A stretch of 64,000 bases of DNA from Bradyrhizobium iriomotense (lineage in GTDB: Bacteria; Pseudomonadota; Alphaproteobacteria; Rhizobiales; Xanthobacteraceae): the NCBI RefSeq assembly GCF_018130765.1, contig NZ_JAFCJZ010000012.1:62001-126000 (forward strand), in the 5' to 3' direction. Shown piece by piece: positions 9,077 to 19,779 of the stretch. Position 1 is the first letter of the stretch. Each line of letters begins with the position of its first letter. The notes beneath the pieces are model-generated. The model did not search any database and was not told the DNA's origin. It was given only the letters and a program-made list of their open reading frames with translations. A program made the position numbers and the translations under genes.

Positions 9077-10546
9077 TTAACTGTTGTTGGCCGGCTTGGC
9101 GGGAGGCTTGGTTGCGGCCTTGGGCTTGGCGGGTTTCGCGGCCTGGTCGCCGCTTGCCGCGGGCTTTGCCGCCGCATCGGGCTTGGCCGCGGCATGCTTG
9201 GTCCCGGCCGGCTTGGCTGCGGTCTTGCCGTCGTTCTTGACGCCAGCCGGCTTGGCATCCGGCTTGGCATCCGGCTTTGCCGCTGCCGTCTTCGCGTCCT
9301 TCGGCTTGTCAGTGGGCTTGTCGGCTGCGTCAGGCTTCTTGGCGACGCGCGACTTCTTGCCACGCGGCTTTGGCGTCGCCTGCTGGTCGGCATCGGCCGC
9401 GACCGCCGCGATCAGGGCGGTGCCGGTGCGGGTCGGGCCGGTATAAACCAGTACGGGCTCGGCTGCCGCCGGCGCCGAGGCCATCAGCTCGGAGGCCTTC
9501 ATCAGGGGCGGCTGGAGGCCGGCGGTGAAGAAGGTCACCTGGGCTTCGCCACCGGTGGCGGAGGCCGATCCTGATGTGCCGCCATTGGCTGCGATCAGGG
9601 CGTCGTCATCGTCGCTCGCCGGCCGCTTGCGATGGCCGCCGCACATCTCGTCACGCAGGTTCGGCGGCGAGGCATCGACCGGCGTCAGCTTGTCGACGGT
9701 GCCGAGCGAGGGGCGGAGCCAGGTGAGACCGTCCTGGCTGAAGCCACGCTCGAGCAGCTGCGCCGCCTTCACCGCGCGGGCGGTGCCGGAACTCGCACCC
9801 AGCACCACTGCGATCAGTCGGCGGCCGTTGCGTGTCGCCGACGCCACGAGATTGTAGCCGGAGGCGCAGATGAAGCCGGTCTTGAAACCGTCGGCGCCGG
9901 GATAGCGGCCGATCAGCTTGTTGAAATTACCGGTGACGCGCTTGCCGAAGCGGATTGCCGGGATGTGCACGAAATATTCGTATTCGGGCAGGTCGCGCAG
10001 GAACGAGCGGGCGAGAATGCCGAGGTCGCGGGCCGAGGTGATCTGGCCGTCCGCGGGCAGGCCGTTCGGATTGACGTAGCTCGTCTGCGTCATGCCGAGC
10101 TTCTGCGCGGTGTCGTTCATCATCGCGGAGAAGCCGTCGATCGAACCGCCGACGCCTTCGGCGAGCACCACGGCCATGTCGTTGGCCGACTTCACCATCA
10201 TCATCTTCAGCGCGTTGTCGACGGTGAGCTGCGTTCCCGGGCGGAACCCCATCTTCGAGGGCGACTGCGAGGCGGCCGTCGGCGACACCGTGAGCAGCGT
10301 GTCGAGCGTGAGCCGGCCGTCCTTCACTGCCTTCAGCGTCACATAGGCTGTCATGATCTTGGTGACGGAGGCCGGATACCAGGGAATGGTCGCGTTGTCT
10401 GCCTGCAGCACCTTGCCGCTGTCCGCTTCGATCAGCAGGAGCGCTTCGGCGCTCGCCGCACGCGGCGCGAGCAATGCAGCGCATGCGAGGGTCGCAGCGA
10501 ACAGGTTGAACAGGGATTTGCGAAGCAGCGGGCGAAAGGCGTGCAC
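9077..10546 (-). CDS. D-alanyl-D-alanine carboxypeptidase with Lys/Ala/Pro-rich tail
   Basis: A penicillin-binding protein of the S11 (DacA/DacF) family that trims the terminal D-Ala of peptidoglycan stem peptides in the periplasm. The chosen GTG start at 10546 is followed by a basic and hydrophobic signal sequence ending near ASAEALL. Active-site motifs are ASVTKIM (SxxK), KSANDM (SxN) and DGFKTG (KTG). After the catalytic part comes a long tail of roughly 150 residues made almost entirely of Ala, Lys, Pro, Asp and Gly, which may bind the wall or anionic polymers (inference). An earlier ATG at 10645 would add a very Arg-rich leader that is unlikely. Confidence 0.88.
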   Translation of the reverse strand: MHAFRPLLRKSLFNLFAATLACAALLAPRAASAEALLLIEADSGKVLQADNATIPWYPASVTKIMTAYVTLKAVKDGRLTLDTLLTVSPTAASQSPSKMGFRPGTQLTVDNALKMMMVKSANDMAVVLAEGVGGSIDGFSAMMNDTAQKLGMTQTSYVNPNGLPADGQITSARDLGILARSFLRDLPEYEYFVHIPAIRFGKRVTGNFNKLIGRYPGADGFKTGFICASGYNLVASATRNGRRLIAVVLGASSGTARAVKAAQLLERGFSQDGLTWLRPSLGTVDKLTPVDASPPNLRDEMCGGHRKRPASDDDDALIAANGGTSGSASATGGEAQVTFFTAGLQPPLMKASELMASAPAAAEPVLVYTGPTRTGTALIAAVAADADQQATPKPRGKKSRVAKKPDAADKPTDKPKDAKTAAAKPDAKPDAKPAGVKNDGKTAAKPAGTKHAAAKPDAAAKPAASGDQAAKPAKPKAATKPPAKPANNS

Positions 10547-10736
10547 TATCCGATTCCGGTCCTTGGAGATCCGCCTGATACGGGCGGTTCTCGTGATCTG
10601 AGTTTCGGGTTCTGAAATCCGGCGCCGCCGCTTGCGGCGTCGCAAACCTATACCGGCTCGTGCGTCGAGAATAGGGGCTTCGGGCCGGTATTCCGCAAGG
10701 AAGTAGGCCGAATTTCGACGGTCCTGTGGGGACTTG

Positions 10737-12533
10737 CTAGGGGGATTTGACGGCTGTCGCGGCAGCCTCGGCGGCCGTCACGCTGGCCCGCGCGTTTTCC
10801 TGAACCATGAACTGGGCCCTGGCCATCTCGGCAAAATGGCCGCCTTTGGCCACGAGTTCATCGAAAGTTCCGGTTTCGATCACGCGCCCGTTCTCAAACA
10901 CCAGGATCCGCGTGGCGTTGCGGATGGTGGAGAGGCGATGGGCGATCACGAAGGTGGTGCGGCCCTTCATCACTTCGTCGAGAGCGGCGTTCACCTTGAC
11001 CTCGGTGACGGCATCGAGCGCGGAGGTGGCCTCGTCCAGGATCAGGATCGGCGGGTCCTTCAGCAGCGCGCGGGCGATCGAGAGGCGCTGGCGCTCGCCG
11101 CCCGAGAGCATGCGGCCGCGCTCGCCGGCATTGGTCGCGAAGCCGCCGCTGCGCTCGATGAAGTCGAGCGCCTGCGCGCGCTCGGCCGCTTTCCGCATCT
11201 CGGCCTCGGTCGCGTCCGGCTTGCCGACGCGCAAATTCTCCTCGATCGAGCGGTTGAACAGCAGCGCTTCCTGGAACACGACGCCGATGTTCCGTCGCAG
11301 TGAGGTCAGCGTCACGCCGCGCACGTCCATGCCGTCGATCTTGATGATGCCGGATTGCGGATCGAAAGCGCGATGCAAGAGCGCGATCGCGGTGGATTTG
11401 CCGGCGCCGGTCGGGCCGACCAGCGCAATGGTCTGGCCGGGCAGTGCGGTGAAGGTGAGGTCCTCGATCGCCGGGCGCTTGCCGTCATAGGAGAAGGTGA
11501 CGTCGTTGAACTCGACGAGGCCGGACAGCCTGCCGGCGTCGATCGCGTCGGGCCGGTCGTGGACAGCGGGCACGGCGTCGAGCACATTGAAAAATTCGCG
11601 CAGCCGCGGCGCTTCCATGAACACGTTGTTGATGAAGCTCACGACCTGCTCGAGCTTCTGGATCAGCATCGTCGCGAAGCTCACGAACATCACGATCTCG
11701 CCGACCGAGGTCAGCCCCTGGTCGTGCAGGGCGATGCCGAGGGTGAAGATCGCGAGCACCGTGATGGTGGTCGAGGCCCGCGTGATGACGGTGACGAGTG
11801 CCCACCAGGACAGCACCGGCATCTGCGCGGCCAGCAGATCGTCGGCGACGGAGCGCAGCCCCTTCACCTCGGATTCGACGCGCACGAAGCTCTGCACCAG
11901 AGCGACATTGCCGAGCGCGTCGGAGGCACGGGCGGAGAGCTCGCTGTAGTGCTCCTCGACCTCCATCTGCATGCCGAAGGTCTTGCGCACCACGAAGGTC
12001 GTCAGCGCGGTGAAGACGACACAGAGCACGAACAGCAGGATCGCGAGCCGCCAGTTCAGATACAGCGACAGCGGCAGCAGCACCACGACGGAGAGGATCG
12101 CGGCAAAGTGCTCGCGGAAGAAGCCGAGCCACAGCCGCCACAGCGCATCGGTGCCGTTGAGCATCACCTTCATCAGCCGGCCCGAATGGGTGCCGGAGTG
12201 GAAGGTCAGCGGCAGCTGCAGGATGTGCTCGAAATAGTCGGTCAGCACCGCCTGGCGCTGGCGGTGCGAGAGCCGGTCGGCTTGCAGGGCCACGAGTGCG
12301 CTGCAGCCGATGGTGAACAGCCCGAACGCCACCCAGGCGGCCAGAAACGGCCAGGCCGAGCTCGAGCCGGCCACGGTCTTGCCCGAGAGCACGTCGACGA
12401 TCCGCCCGAACAGCACGGGCTCGGCGAATTGCGAGGCGGCGAGCAGGAGGTTGGCGACCGCCAGCAGCCAGCCGAGCCGCGCCTCCTTGCCGAGCAGCTC
12501 GAGAACGCGGGAATAGAGACGGAGCATGGACAT
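10737..12533 (-). CDS. ndvA: NdvA/ChvA-type cyclic beta-glucan ABC exporter
   Basis: A fused ABC transporter half: six membrane helices (about residues 15-310) followed by one ATPase domain. The N-terminus (LYSRVLELLGKEARL, QFAEPVLFGRIVDVLSG) matches NdvA/ChvA closely. ATPase motifs: Walker A VGPTGAGKST, signature LSGGERQRLSIARAL, Walker B ILILDEATSALD, and switch IAHRLST. In rhizobia this exporter moves cyclic beta-glucans to the periplasm, needed for osmotic adaptation and nodulation. The start could also be the ATG at 12527. Confidence 0.85.
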   Translation of the reverse strand: MSMLRLYSRVLELLGKEARLGWLLAVANLLLAASQFAEPVLFGRIVDVLSGKTVAGSSSAWPFLAAWVAFGLFTIGCSALVALQADRLSHRQRQAVLTDYFEHILQLPLTFHSGTHSGRLMKVMLNGTDALWRLWLGFFREHFAAILSVVVLLPLSLYLNWRLAILLFVLCVVFTALTTFVVRKTFGMQMEVEEHYSELSARASDALGNVALVQSFVRVESEVKGLRSVADDLLAAQMPVLSWWALVTVITRASTTITVLAIFTLGIALHDQGLTSVGEIVMFVSFATMLIQKLEQVVSFINNVFMEAPRLREFFNVLDAVPAVHDRPDAIDAGRLSGLVEFNDVTFSYDGKRPAIEDLTFTALPGQTIALVGPTGAGKSTAIALLHRAFDPQSGIIKIDGMDVRGVTLTSLRRNIGVVFQEALLFNRSIEENLRVGKPDATEAEMRKAAERAQALDFIERSGGFATNAGERGRMLSGGERQRLSIARALLKDPPILILDEATSALDAVTEVKVNAALDEVMKGRTTFVIAHRLSTIRNATRILVFENGRVIETGTFDELVAKGGHFAEMARAQFMVQENARASVTAAEAAATAVKSP

Positions 12534-12617
12534 GCGGACTGGCAACTCGGGCAGCTGATGGGCCCGTATTCTAAGCCGGGATCACCCGCGAGATACAGCG
12601 GAAGCTTTCCGTTTTGC

Positions 12618-13667
12618 TCAATTGATGAGCCGGCTCGCGACCGGCGGCAGGAACCGGTCATCGAAGATGTCGCCTGCCGCCGGCCGCTTGCGGAATTTGA
12701 AGTCCTGGGCGATCTGGTCGATCGAGCGCTCCAGGCGCGCCGGGTCGATGTCGCCGAGGCCGTTGCGCCTGACCTCGTCGGTCAGGATGTTGTCGACGAG
12801 CACGGTGCGCAGGCGCTCCTGCTCGAGCTCGCGGTCGCCATCGTCGATGCGGCTAGCAGCCTCGTCCGCCGCACGCGCCGGCTCTTTGACCGTTGCGTTG
12901 ATGCCGGCGATCAGCGCGCGGACGAAACCCTTCACGGCGTCCGGCTTCGTCGCGGCGAAGGCGGGGTTGGCCACCACCGCGAAGCCATAGGCTTCGCAAC
13001 CATAGTCGGCATAACGCAGCACGACGAGATCGCCGCCGGGCACGCCGCGGTCGCGCAGGTTCACCGCCGACAGATGGCTGAAGCCGGCGACGGCATCGAC
13101 CTGTCCTGCGGACAGGATCGGCTCGCGCACGGCTGCGCTGATCTTGTGGAATTTCACGCGCGAGGTGTTGATGTTGTTCTGCTGCACCAGCGCCGGCCAC
13201 AGCCGCATCGACAGATCGCCGTCGGCGACGCCGACGGTCTTGCCGTCGAGGTCGGGCAGGAGGTGGATGCCGCGGCTCCTGCGCGCGACAATCGCGTAGG
13301 GCGCGCGGTTGAACAGCACGAACACCGCCTTGACCGGCGCCGCATCTTCCTTGTCACGGAAGCGGATCAGCTCGTTGATGTCGACCAATGCGAGCTCGCT
13401 GTCGCCCCTGGCGACGCGCGCAAGCGCCTCCGGCGATCCGGCCGCGGTGTTGAAGGACACGTTGAGATGCTCGGCGCCGAACTTGCCGTCCTTCGCGGCA
13501 AGGAAGAATGGCGCCATGCTGGCATCGATCGGACGGTCGAAGATGAAGTGGATCGCTGTAGAGGGGGCTGCGCTCTCGGCCGCCGTGACCTCGCGCGCCG
13601 TCAACGCGGCGAGCGAGACTGCAAGGGCCAGCAGGCCGCGAAGGGCGATGGTCTTTAGTCCTGACAT
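12618..13667 (-). CDS. NMT1/SsuA-like ABC transporter substrate-binding protein
   Basis: About 349 residues with a signal peptide ending near REVTAAES. The mature part follows the NMT1/THI5-like fold used for nitrate, sulfonate, taurine or pyrimidine precursors: FIFDRPIDASMAPFFLA, GSPEALARVARGDSELALVD, LDGKTVGVADGD, AGQVDAVAGF, and the C-terminal ILTDEVRRNGLGDIDPARLE. No permease or ATPase is adjacent, so this is an orphan binding protein and the ligand cannot be assigned. The start at 13667 is chosen because the signal peptide begins there. Confidence 0.8.
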   Translation of the reverse strand: MSGLKTIALRGLLALAVSLAALTAREVTAAESAAPSTAIHFIFDRPIDASMAPFFLAAKDGKFGAEHLNVSFNTAAGSPEALARVARGDSELALVDINELIRFRDKEDAAPVKAVFVLFNRAPYAIVARRSRGIHLLPDLDGKTVGVADGDLSMRLWPALVQQNNINTSRVKFHKISAAVREPILSAGQVDAVAGFSHLSAVNLRDRGVPGGDLVVLRYADYGCEAYGFAVVANPAFAATKPDAVKGFVRALIAGINATVKEPARAADEAASRIDDGDRELEQERLRTVLVDNILTDEVRRNGLGDIDPARLERSIDQIAQDFKFRKRPAAGDIFDDRFLPPVASRLIN

Positions 13668-13893
13668 CAACTGCGCCGGTCCCGCATTGTTGTGGTTTGT
13701 GACGCTCGCAGCGCCGGCCGGCGATGACCGTGCGCGCGCCAACATGAACGGTGGATGAGCGGCGGTTGCGTCACGATCACGCAACCCCGTTCAGCTTGTG
13801 TTGGGGTTGGGGAACCCAACATGGGATGCGGGTGTTTGAGAGACATGAGCCTGTCTCAAGGCACCATTCAAGGTCCCAAGGAGGGTCCAGCAC

Positions 13894-14262
13894 ATGTTTG
13901 ACAGATTTTCGAGCCTTACCGGCCGCAAAGCCGTCCTCGCGACGGCTGCGGTGCTGGCGCTGACCGCGGTCGCTCCGACGGCCTCTTACGCAGGCGGCCG
14001 CCACTGGCATGGCGGTGGTGGCGGTGCGGCGGCCGCCGCGGCTTTCGCAGCCATTGGCACCGGTCTCGCCATCGCTGCGACCCGCGACGCGTATGCCTAT
14101 GACTACGGTCCGGGCTACGGCTATTACGGCGGTCCCGTCTATTACAGTGCCCCGGCCTACGGCCCCTATTACGGCCCGGGCCCGAACTACCAGTATCAGC
14201 GCTACGGCGGCACCGCGCCCTCGGAGCTCTGTGGCCAAGGCTACTTCACGAACTGCTACTAG
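13894..14262 (+). CDS. Secreted Gly/Tyr-rich small protein
   Basis: 122 residues: an N-terminal signal peptide ending about PTASYAGG, a His/Gly run, an Ala-rich hydrophobic stretch, then a segment of alternating Tyr, Gly and Pro, and a terminal pair of cysteines (SELCGQGYFTNCY). The design resembles many alphaproteobacterial envelope proteins of unknown function. A strong SD (AAGGAGGG) lies upstream. A clear terminator follows at 14297. Confidence 0.8.
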   Translation: MFDRFSSLTGRKAVLATAAVLALTAVAPTASYAGGRHWHGGGGGAAAAAAFAAIGTGLAIAATRDAYAYDYGPGYGYYGGPVYYSAPAYGPYYGPGPNYQYQRYGGTAPSELCGQGYFTNCY

Positions 14263-14296
14263 GCTTGCCGGCCCCCTTGGCTACCAAAGGTTGACC

Positions 14297-14335
14297 AAAA
14301 CAGGCCGTCGCGCTTGTCGCGCCGGCCTGTTTTTT
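14297..14335 (+). terminator. Rho-independent terminator
   Basis: AAAACAGGCCG pairs with CGGCCTGTTTTT, with an inner CGCG pair and a short loop, followed by a run of six T. It is placed 35 bp after the Gly/Tyr-rich gene and before the HisE-like gene. Confidence 0.85.
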
Positions 14336-14392
14336 GCTTTTATTGCCGGGCGTTAACGCGCTCGCCATTGGTTTAGAGTAGTTTTGAGTACC

Positions 14393-14797
14393 ATGAGTGA
14401 TTCGCTTGAGCGGCTATATCTGGCTGTGCTCGCGGCCAAGGATCTCGATCCGGCAACATCGCGTACGGCCCGGCTGTTTCAGCGCGGCCCCTCCAAAATG
14501 GCGAAGAAACTGGCCGAGGAGGCCATCGAAGTCGTCATCGATGCCGTCAATGGCGACAGTGAGGCCGTGATCCGGGAAAGCGCCGACCTGCTCTACAACC
14601 TGACCGTGCTCTGGGCCTCGGCCGGCGTGCGCCCCGAGGATGTCTGGCGCGAGATGACGCGGCGGGAAGACATGCTCGGCATCGCTGAGAAGTTGCCGAA
14701 ATCGACAATGAAGCTGCCCAAAGTTGCGTCACCGCGCGTGGCCGCCAGGCGGCCAATTGTCGCGCTCGAGAGCCGCACCGCGCGCAAGCGCCATTAA
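14393..14797 (+). CDS. HisE-like phosphoribosyl-ATP pyrophosphatase family protein
   Basis: 134 residues of the MazG-like all-alpha pyrophosphohydrolase fold. Hallmarks of HisE are FQRGPSKMAKKLAEEAIEVVIDA and RESADLLYNLTVLW with the metal-binding Glu and Asp residues. HisE converts PR-ATP to PR-AMP in histidine synthesis. Here it stands alone, with no his genes around, and has a basic C-terminal extension of about 35 residues, so it may be a second copy with a related house-cleaning role (inference). Confidence 0.75.
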   Translation: MSDSLERLYLAVLAAKDLDPATSRTARLFQRGPSKMAKKLAEEAIEVVIDAVNGDSEAVIRESADLLYNLTVLWASAGVRPEDVWREMTRREDMLGIAEKLPKSTMKLPKVASPRVAARRPIVALESRTARKRH

Positions 14798-14854
14798 AAG
14801 CGTCACAAAACTCACGATGGACAAATCCGTCCCATGGTGCTTCATCGCGGCGCC

Positions 14855-15436
14855 ATGCTGAAACGTATCTACGACTGGTGCATCGACGCCGCCCACAAGC
14901 CCTACGCTCTCTGGATCATGGGCGCCGTGGCTTTCGCAGAAAGCTCCTTCTTTCCGGTTCCGCCGGATGTGATGCTGATCCCGATGTCGCTGGCGCGCCC
15001 GCAGCGCGCCTGGGTCTATGCCATGGTCTGCACCGTGACGTCGGTGGTCGGCGGCCTGTTAGGCTACGCCATCGGCGCGTTGCTGTTCGACTCGGTCGGT
15101 CACTGGCTGATCCAGGTCTATGGCCTCGGCGACAAGGTCGATGCCTTCCGCGCCTCCTATGCCGAGTGGGGCGCGGTGATCATCCTGCTCAAGGGGTTGA
15201 CGCCGATCCCCTACAAGCTCGTCACCATCACCTCGGGTTTTGCCGGCTACAATATCGTCCTGTTCATCCTGTGCTCGATCGTCGCGCGCGGCGGCCGCTT
15301 CTTCGTCGTGGCGATCCTGCTCAACCGCTACGGCGACTGGATCCGGGACAGGCTCGAGGAGCGTCTCGGATTGTGGGTGGCGATCGGTGCCGCGGTGCTG
15401 GTGCTCGGCTTCGTGGTCGCGGTCAAGCTGATCTAA
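14855..15436 (+). CDS. DedA/YqaA family inner-membrane protein (VTT domain)
   Basis: 193 residues with 4-5 membrane segments. It carries the VTT/DedA signatures: FAESSFFPVPPDVMLIPMSLARP, the Gly-rich GGLLGYAIGALLFD, and the LKGLTPIPYKLVTITSGFAG loop with the conserved Thr-Pro-Ile-Pro. Relatives of this YqaA/DedA group take part in lipid carrier or lipid flipping and membrane homeostasis. The ATG at 14855 is preferred over 14834 because family similarity starts there. Confidence 0.87.
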   Translation: MLKRIYDWCIDAAHKPYALWIMGAVAFAESSFFPVPPDVMLIPMSLARPQRAWVYAMVCTVTSVVGGLLGYAIGALLFDSVGHWLIQVYGLGDKVDAFRASYAEWGAVIILLKGLTPIPYKLVTITSGFAGYNIVLFILCSIVARGGRFFVVAILLNRYGDWIRDRLEERLGLWVAIGAAVLVLGFVVAVKLI

Positions 15437-15481
15437 ACCGTTACGCTTTGCCGCTGCGCCGGCTTCGGCTACGGTTGCCGC

Positions 15482-16021
15482 ATGATGGGTCGATCCGGCA
15501 ATCCGGTCCTGCGGCGGGGGACGCTGATTCTCACGGTGATTTCACTCCTGCTGGGTGCCGGCGGGACCGGATGGACGCAATCCGCGCCGCCCACGTTGGG
15601 CTTGCAGGAGCAGGGTCCGCAGGCCGCGCCGCCGCCGTCGACATCAGCTCCATCGGCGCCGTCGGCGCGCGAAGAGAATCCCGGGCTGATCAACGAAATG
15701 GGCAAGCTGTTCGACAAGCTGCCCTCGATCCTGCCGCCGATCAAAAGCCCGAGCGAAACCATGAACGACTTGTCGCGGCTGACCAAGCCCTCGACCATGG
15801 TGTCGGGGCGCGTGGTCTGCCCGGTCTCGTCGAACGGCGCGCCCGACTGCAAGCAGGCCGCCGACCAGCTCTGCCAGGGCAAGGGTTACAGGGAAGGCAA
15901 GAGCCTCAACGCCGACTCCGCCGAGAAATGCTCGGCCAAGGTTCTCATCCCGGGCAGGCAACGTAAACCGGACGACTGCCGCACCGATACTTTCGTGACC
16001 AGCGCGCTGTGCCAGAACTGA
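15482..16021 (+). CDS. Secreted Pro-rich protein, function unknown
   Basis: 179 residues. A signal peptide (TLILTVISLLLGAGG) is followed by a Pro/Ala/Ser linker and a C-terminal region with four well-spaced cysteines (GRVVCPVSSNGAPDCKQAADQLCQGKGY, then EKCSAK, DDCRTD, ALCQN), suggesting a disulfide-bonded domain. I do not recognise a named family. It lies 45 bp after the DedA-like gene stop and 36 bp before the aspartase start, in the same direction. Confidence 0.7.
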   Translation: MMGRSGNPVLRRGTLILTVISLLLGAGGTGWTQSAPPTLGLQEQGPQAAPPPSTSAPSAPSAREENPGLINEMGKLFDKLPSILPPIKSPSETMNDLSRLTKPSTMVSGRVVCPVSSNGAPDCKQAADQLCQGKGYREGKSLNADSAEKCSAKVLIPGRQRKPDDCRTDTFVTSALCQN

Positions 16022-16057
16022 TGTGATGGCCTCGCGCGCATGCAACAAGGAGCGCCC

Positions 16058-17458
<1,401 letters not shown>

Positions 17459-17475
17459 ACGCCGGTCTCTCCCTC

Positions 17476-17581
17476 GTCATTCCGGGCCGACGCGCAGCGT
17501 CGAGCCCGGAATCCATCGGGCCTCAGCGCAAATAGCGAAATGGATTCCGGGCTCGCGCTTTAGCGCGCCCCGGAAGGACGG
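17476..17581. repeat. Intergenic palindromic repeat (CGTCATTCCGGG type)
   Basis: Begins CGTCATTCCGGGCCGACGCG and ends with CGCGCCCCGGAAGGACG; each half folds on itself (GATTCCGGGCTCG at the end of one arm, GAGCCCGGAATCC at the other). It occupies the space after aspA and before the first nitronate monooxygenase. Same class as the element at 892. Confidence 0.7.
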
Positions 17582-17718
17582 GAGAGGAATTCCGCTGCTT
17601 GGAATTGCGGTAACGGCATCCGCCACGGCGTCAAAACGCAATACTTGACAGTGGAAAGATTGCCTTGTTGGTATGGCTCCCAACTCCAATATGATTGCCA
17701 GAAGAGGATCGTGCCGCA

Positions 17719-18687
17719 ATGTCCATGCCTGCCTTGTTCAAGGGGCGCCTGTCGATCCCCGTGATCGGCTCGCCGCTCTTCATCATCTCGGTGCCTGATC
17801 TCGTGATCGCGCAGTGCAAGGCGGGTGTGGTCGGCTCGTTCCCGGCGCTGAACGCGCGGCCGCCGGAGCTGCTCGATGAATGGCTGGCGCGGATCACCGA
17901 AGAGCTCGCGGCCTATGACCGCGCGCATCCCGACAAGCCGTCGGCGCCGTTCGCGGTCAACCAGATCGTGCACAAGTCGAACAACCGGCTCGATCACGAC
18001 ATGCAGCTCTGCGCCAAGTACAAGGTGCCGATGATCATCTCGTCGCTCGGCGCGCGCGAGGAGCTGAACCAGGCCGTGCACGGCTGGGGCGGCATCGTCT
18101 TCCACGACGTGATCAACCAGAAATTCGCGCACAAGGCGATCGAGAAGGGCGCCGACGGCCTGATCCTGGTCGCGGCCGGCGCCGGCGGTCATGCCGGCAC
18201 GATCTCGCCGCTGGCGTTCGTTGCAGAGACGCGAAAGTGGTTCGACGGCCCGATCGCGCTGTCGGGCGCCATCGGCAACGGCAAGGCGATCCGCGCCGCG
18301 CGTATCCTCGGGGCCGACTTCGCCTATATCGGCTCGGCGTTCATCGCGACCAAGGAGGCCAATGCGGTCGAGAAGTACAAGGAGATGATCGCGGGCTCGA
18401 GCGCCGACGACATCGTCTACTCCAACCTCTTCACCGGCGTGCACGGCAACTATCTGAAGCCCTCGATCCTCGCCGCCGGGATGGATCCGGAAAACCTGCC
18501 GACGTCCGATCCCTCCAAGATGAATTTCGGCACCGACGCCTCGGGCGAGCGCGCCAAGCCGAAGGCGTGGAAGGAGATCTGGGGCTCGGGCCAGGGCATC
18601 GGAAGCGTCGAGGGTATCGTGCCCGCCGCGGAACTGATCGCGCGCTTCAAGAAGGAATACGACGAAGCGATCGATCCGCCGTTGTAA
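17719..18687 (+). CDS. Nitronate monooxygenase (2-nitropropane dioxygenase family)
   Basis: An FMN-dependent TIM-barrel enzyme that oxidises nitronates, or in some members acts as an enoyl reductase-like flavoprotein. 322 residues. FMN-phosphate and substrate motifs: PVIGSPLFIISVPDLV, VVGSFPALN, GADGLILVAAGAGGHAG with the catalytic His, GPIALSGAIGNGKAI, and GADFAYIGSAFIAT. The start at 17719 (MSMPALFKGRL) is preferred over 17695. A related copy lies at 21689. The neighbouring thioesterase and CoA ligase suggest a small catabolic gene group. Confidence 0.88.
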   Translation: MSMPALFKGRLSIPVIGSPLFIISVPDLVIAQCKAGVVGSFPALNARPPELLDEWLARITEELAAYDRAHPDKPSAPFAVNQIVHKSNNRLDHDMQLCAKYKVPMIISSLGAREELNQAVHGWGGIVFHDVINQKFAHKAIEKGADGLILVAAGAGGHAGTISPLAFVAETRKWFDGPIALSGAIGNGKAIRAARILGADFAYIGSAFIATKEANAVEKYKEMIAGSSADDIVYSNLFTGVHGNYLKPSILAAGMDPENLPTSDPSKMNFGTDASGERAKPKAWKEIWGSGQGIGSVEGIVPAAELIARFKKEYDEAIDPPL

Positions 18688-18693
18688 GGTCCT

Positions 18694-18835
18694 GTCGTCC
18701 CGGACAAGCGAGCAAAGCGAGCGCAGATCCGGGACCCATAACCACAGGGAGTAGTTTGGCGAAGACTCTTGGTTACCAGTCTTGTGCCACAACTTCTCCC
18801 TGGGGGTATGGGTCCCCGCCTTCGCGGGGATGACA
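18694..18835. repeat. Composite intergenic repeat
   Basis: The left half starts GTCGTCCCGGACAAGCGAGC and includes GATCCGGGACCCATA. The right half contains TATGGGTCCCCGCCTTCGCGGGGATGAC. The GGGACCCATA and TATGGGTCCC segments are complementary, so the whole 140 bp can fold into one long structure. It separates the monooxygenase from the thioesterase gene. Confidence 0.65.
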
Positions 18836-18873
18836 CCGGTTGCTGCGCTCCGAATATGCCCCACGGAGAAAAG

Positions 18874-19647
18874 ATGCCCCCCATCTACCGCGTCGACGGC
18901 AACAGCGTCGTCACCAGCCCGGACGCTGCCGGTCCCTGGGACCGGCGCATGCAGCACGGCTCGGCGCCGGCATCGCTGGTGACATGGGCGGCCGAGCGCA
19001 TCCCGACGCCTGCCCCGATGGACATCGCGCGCGTCACCATCGATCTGATGCGGCCGGTGCCGGTGGCGCCGCTGACGATTGCGACCGAGGTGCTGCGCGA
19101 GGGCCGCAAGATCCAGCTCTGCGAGATCAAGCTGCTCGCCGACGGCGTGCAGGTGGTCGGGGCCACCGTGCTCAAGGTCAGGCGCCAGGCGCAGGCGTTG
19201 CCGGACGATGTCAGGGAGCTGCCGGTCACGCTGCCGTCTCCGGAGGACTCGTTGGTGGAGGACGGTGACGCCGCGACCAGCCCGTTCGTGCGATCGGTCT
19301 CGATGCGCGCCGCGCGCGGCCGCTTCGGTCAGGCCGGTGCCGGCGCGATCTGGTTTCGCGTCGACCATCCGCTGATCGAGGGCGAAGTTGTCTCGCAGGC
19401 CATGCGCGCCGTGGTCGCCGCCGACTTCTCCAACGGCACCGCCTCGACGCTGGACTTCCGCGCCTGGACCTACATCAACGCCGATCTCACCGTGAGCTTT
19501 GCGCGCCAGCCGGTCGGCGACTGGATCCTGCTCGACGGCGACTCCTGGATCGGCCCTGATGGCGCGGGCCTTGCGATGTCGCGGCTGGCGGACCGGCAGG
19601 GCTATTTCGGCCGGGCTGTGCAGAGTCTGGTCATCGAGAAGCGGTGA
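18874..19647 (+). CDS. TesB-like acyl-CoA thioesterase family protein (double hotdog)
   Basis: 257 residues with two hotdog-like halves. The first contains HGSAPASLVTWAAERI and RVTIDLMRPVPVAPLTIATEVLREGRKIQLCEIKLLADG. The second contains FRAWTYINADLTVSFARQPVGDWILLDGDSWIGPDGAGLAMSRLADRQGYFGRAVQSLVIEKR. This is the pattern of the thioesterase family proteins found next to acyl-CoA synthetases. The ATG at 18874 follows GGAGAAAAG, so the longer in-frame starts are rejected. Substrate unknown. Confidence 0.78.
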   Translation: MPPIYRVDGNSVVTSPDAAGPWDRRMQHGSAPASLVTWAAERIPTPAPMDIARVTIDLMRPVPVAPLTIATEVLREGRKIQLCEIKLLADGVQVVGATVLKVRRQAQALPDDVRELPVTLPSPEDSLVEDGDAATSPFVRSVSMRAARGRFGQAGAGAIWFRVDHPLIEGEVVSQAMRAVVAADFSNGTASTLDFRAWTYINADLTVSFARQPVGDWILLDGDSWIGPDGAGLAMSRLADRQGYFGRAVQSLVIEKR

Positions 19648-19779
19648 GCGTGATGGCTTTCGCCGTGTTCAGGCCGGGAGCCGATTGAATGGCAGCTTCC
19701 GCCGCCGCGGAAGGGATGCCCTGGTCGCGAACCTCTTCTTGTCCGGAGGCCTCTTGTTCGACGCCAGCGTCCTGCCAGT

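Noticed and set aside
11355..13658. 767-aa open frame on the plus strand
   Set aside because: Lies antisense to the NdvA-like exporter and the binding protein, whose motifs are clear; the product is His/Arg/Asp-rich shadow sequence with no domain.
17560..19368. 602-aa minus-strand open frame
   Set aside because: Antisense to the nitronate monooxygenase and thioesterase genes; typical GC-rich shadow.
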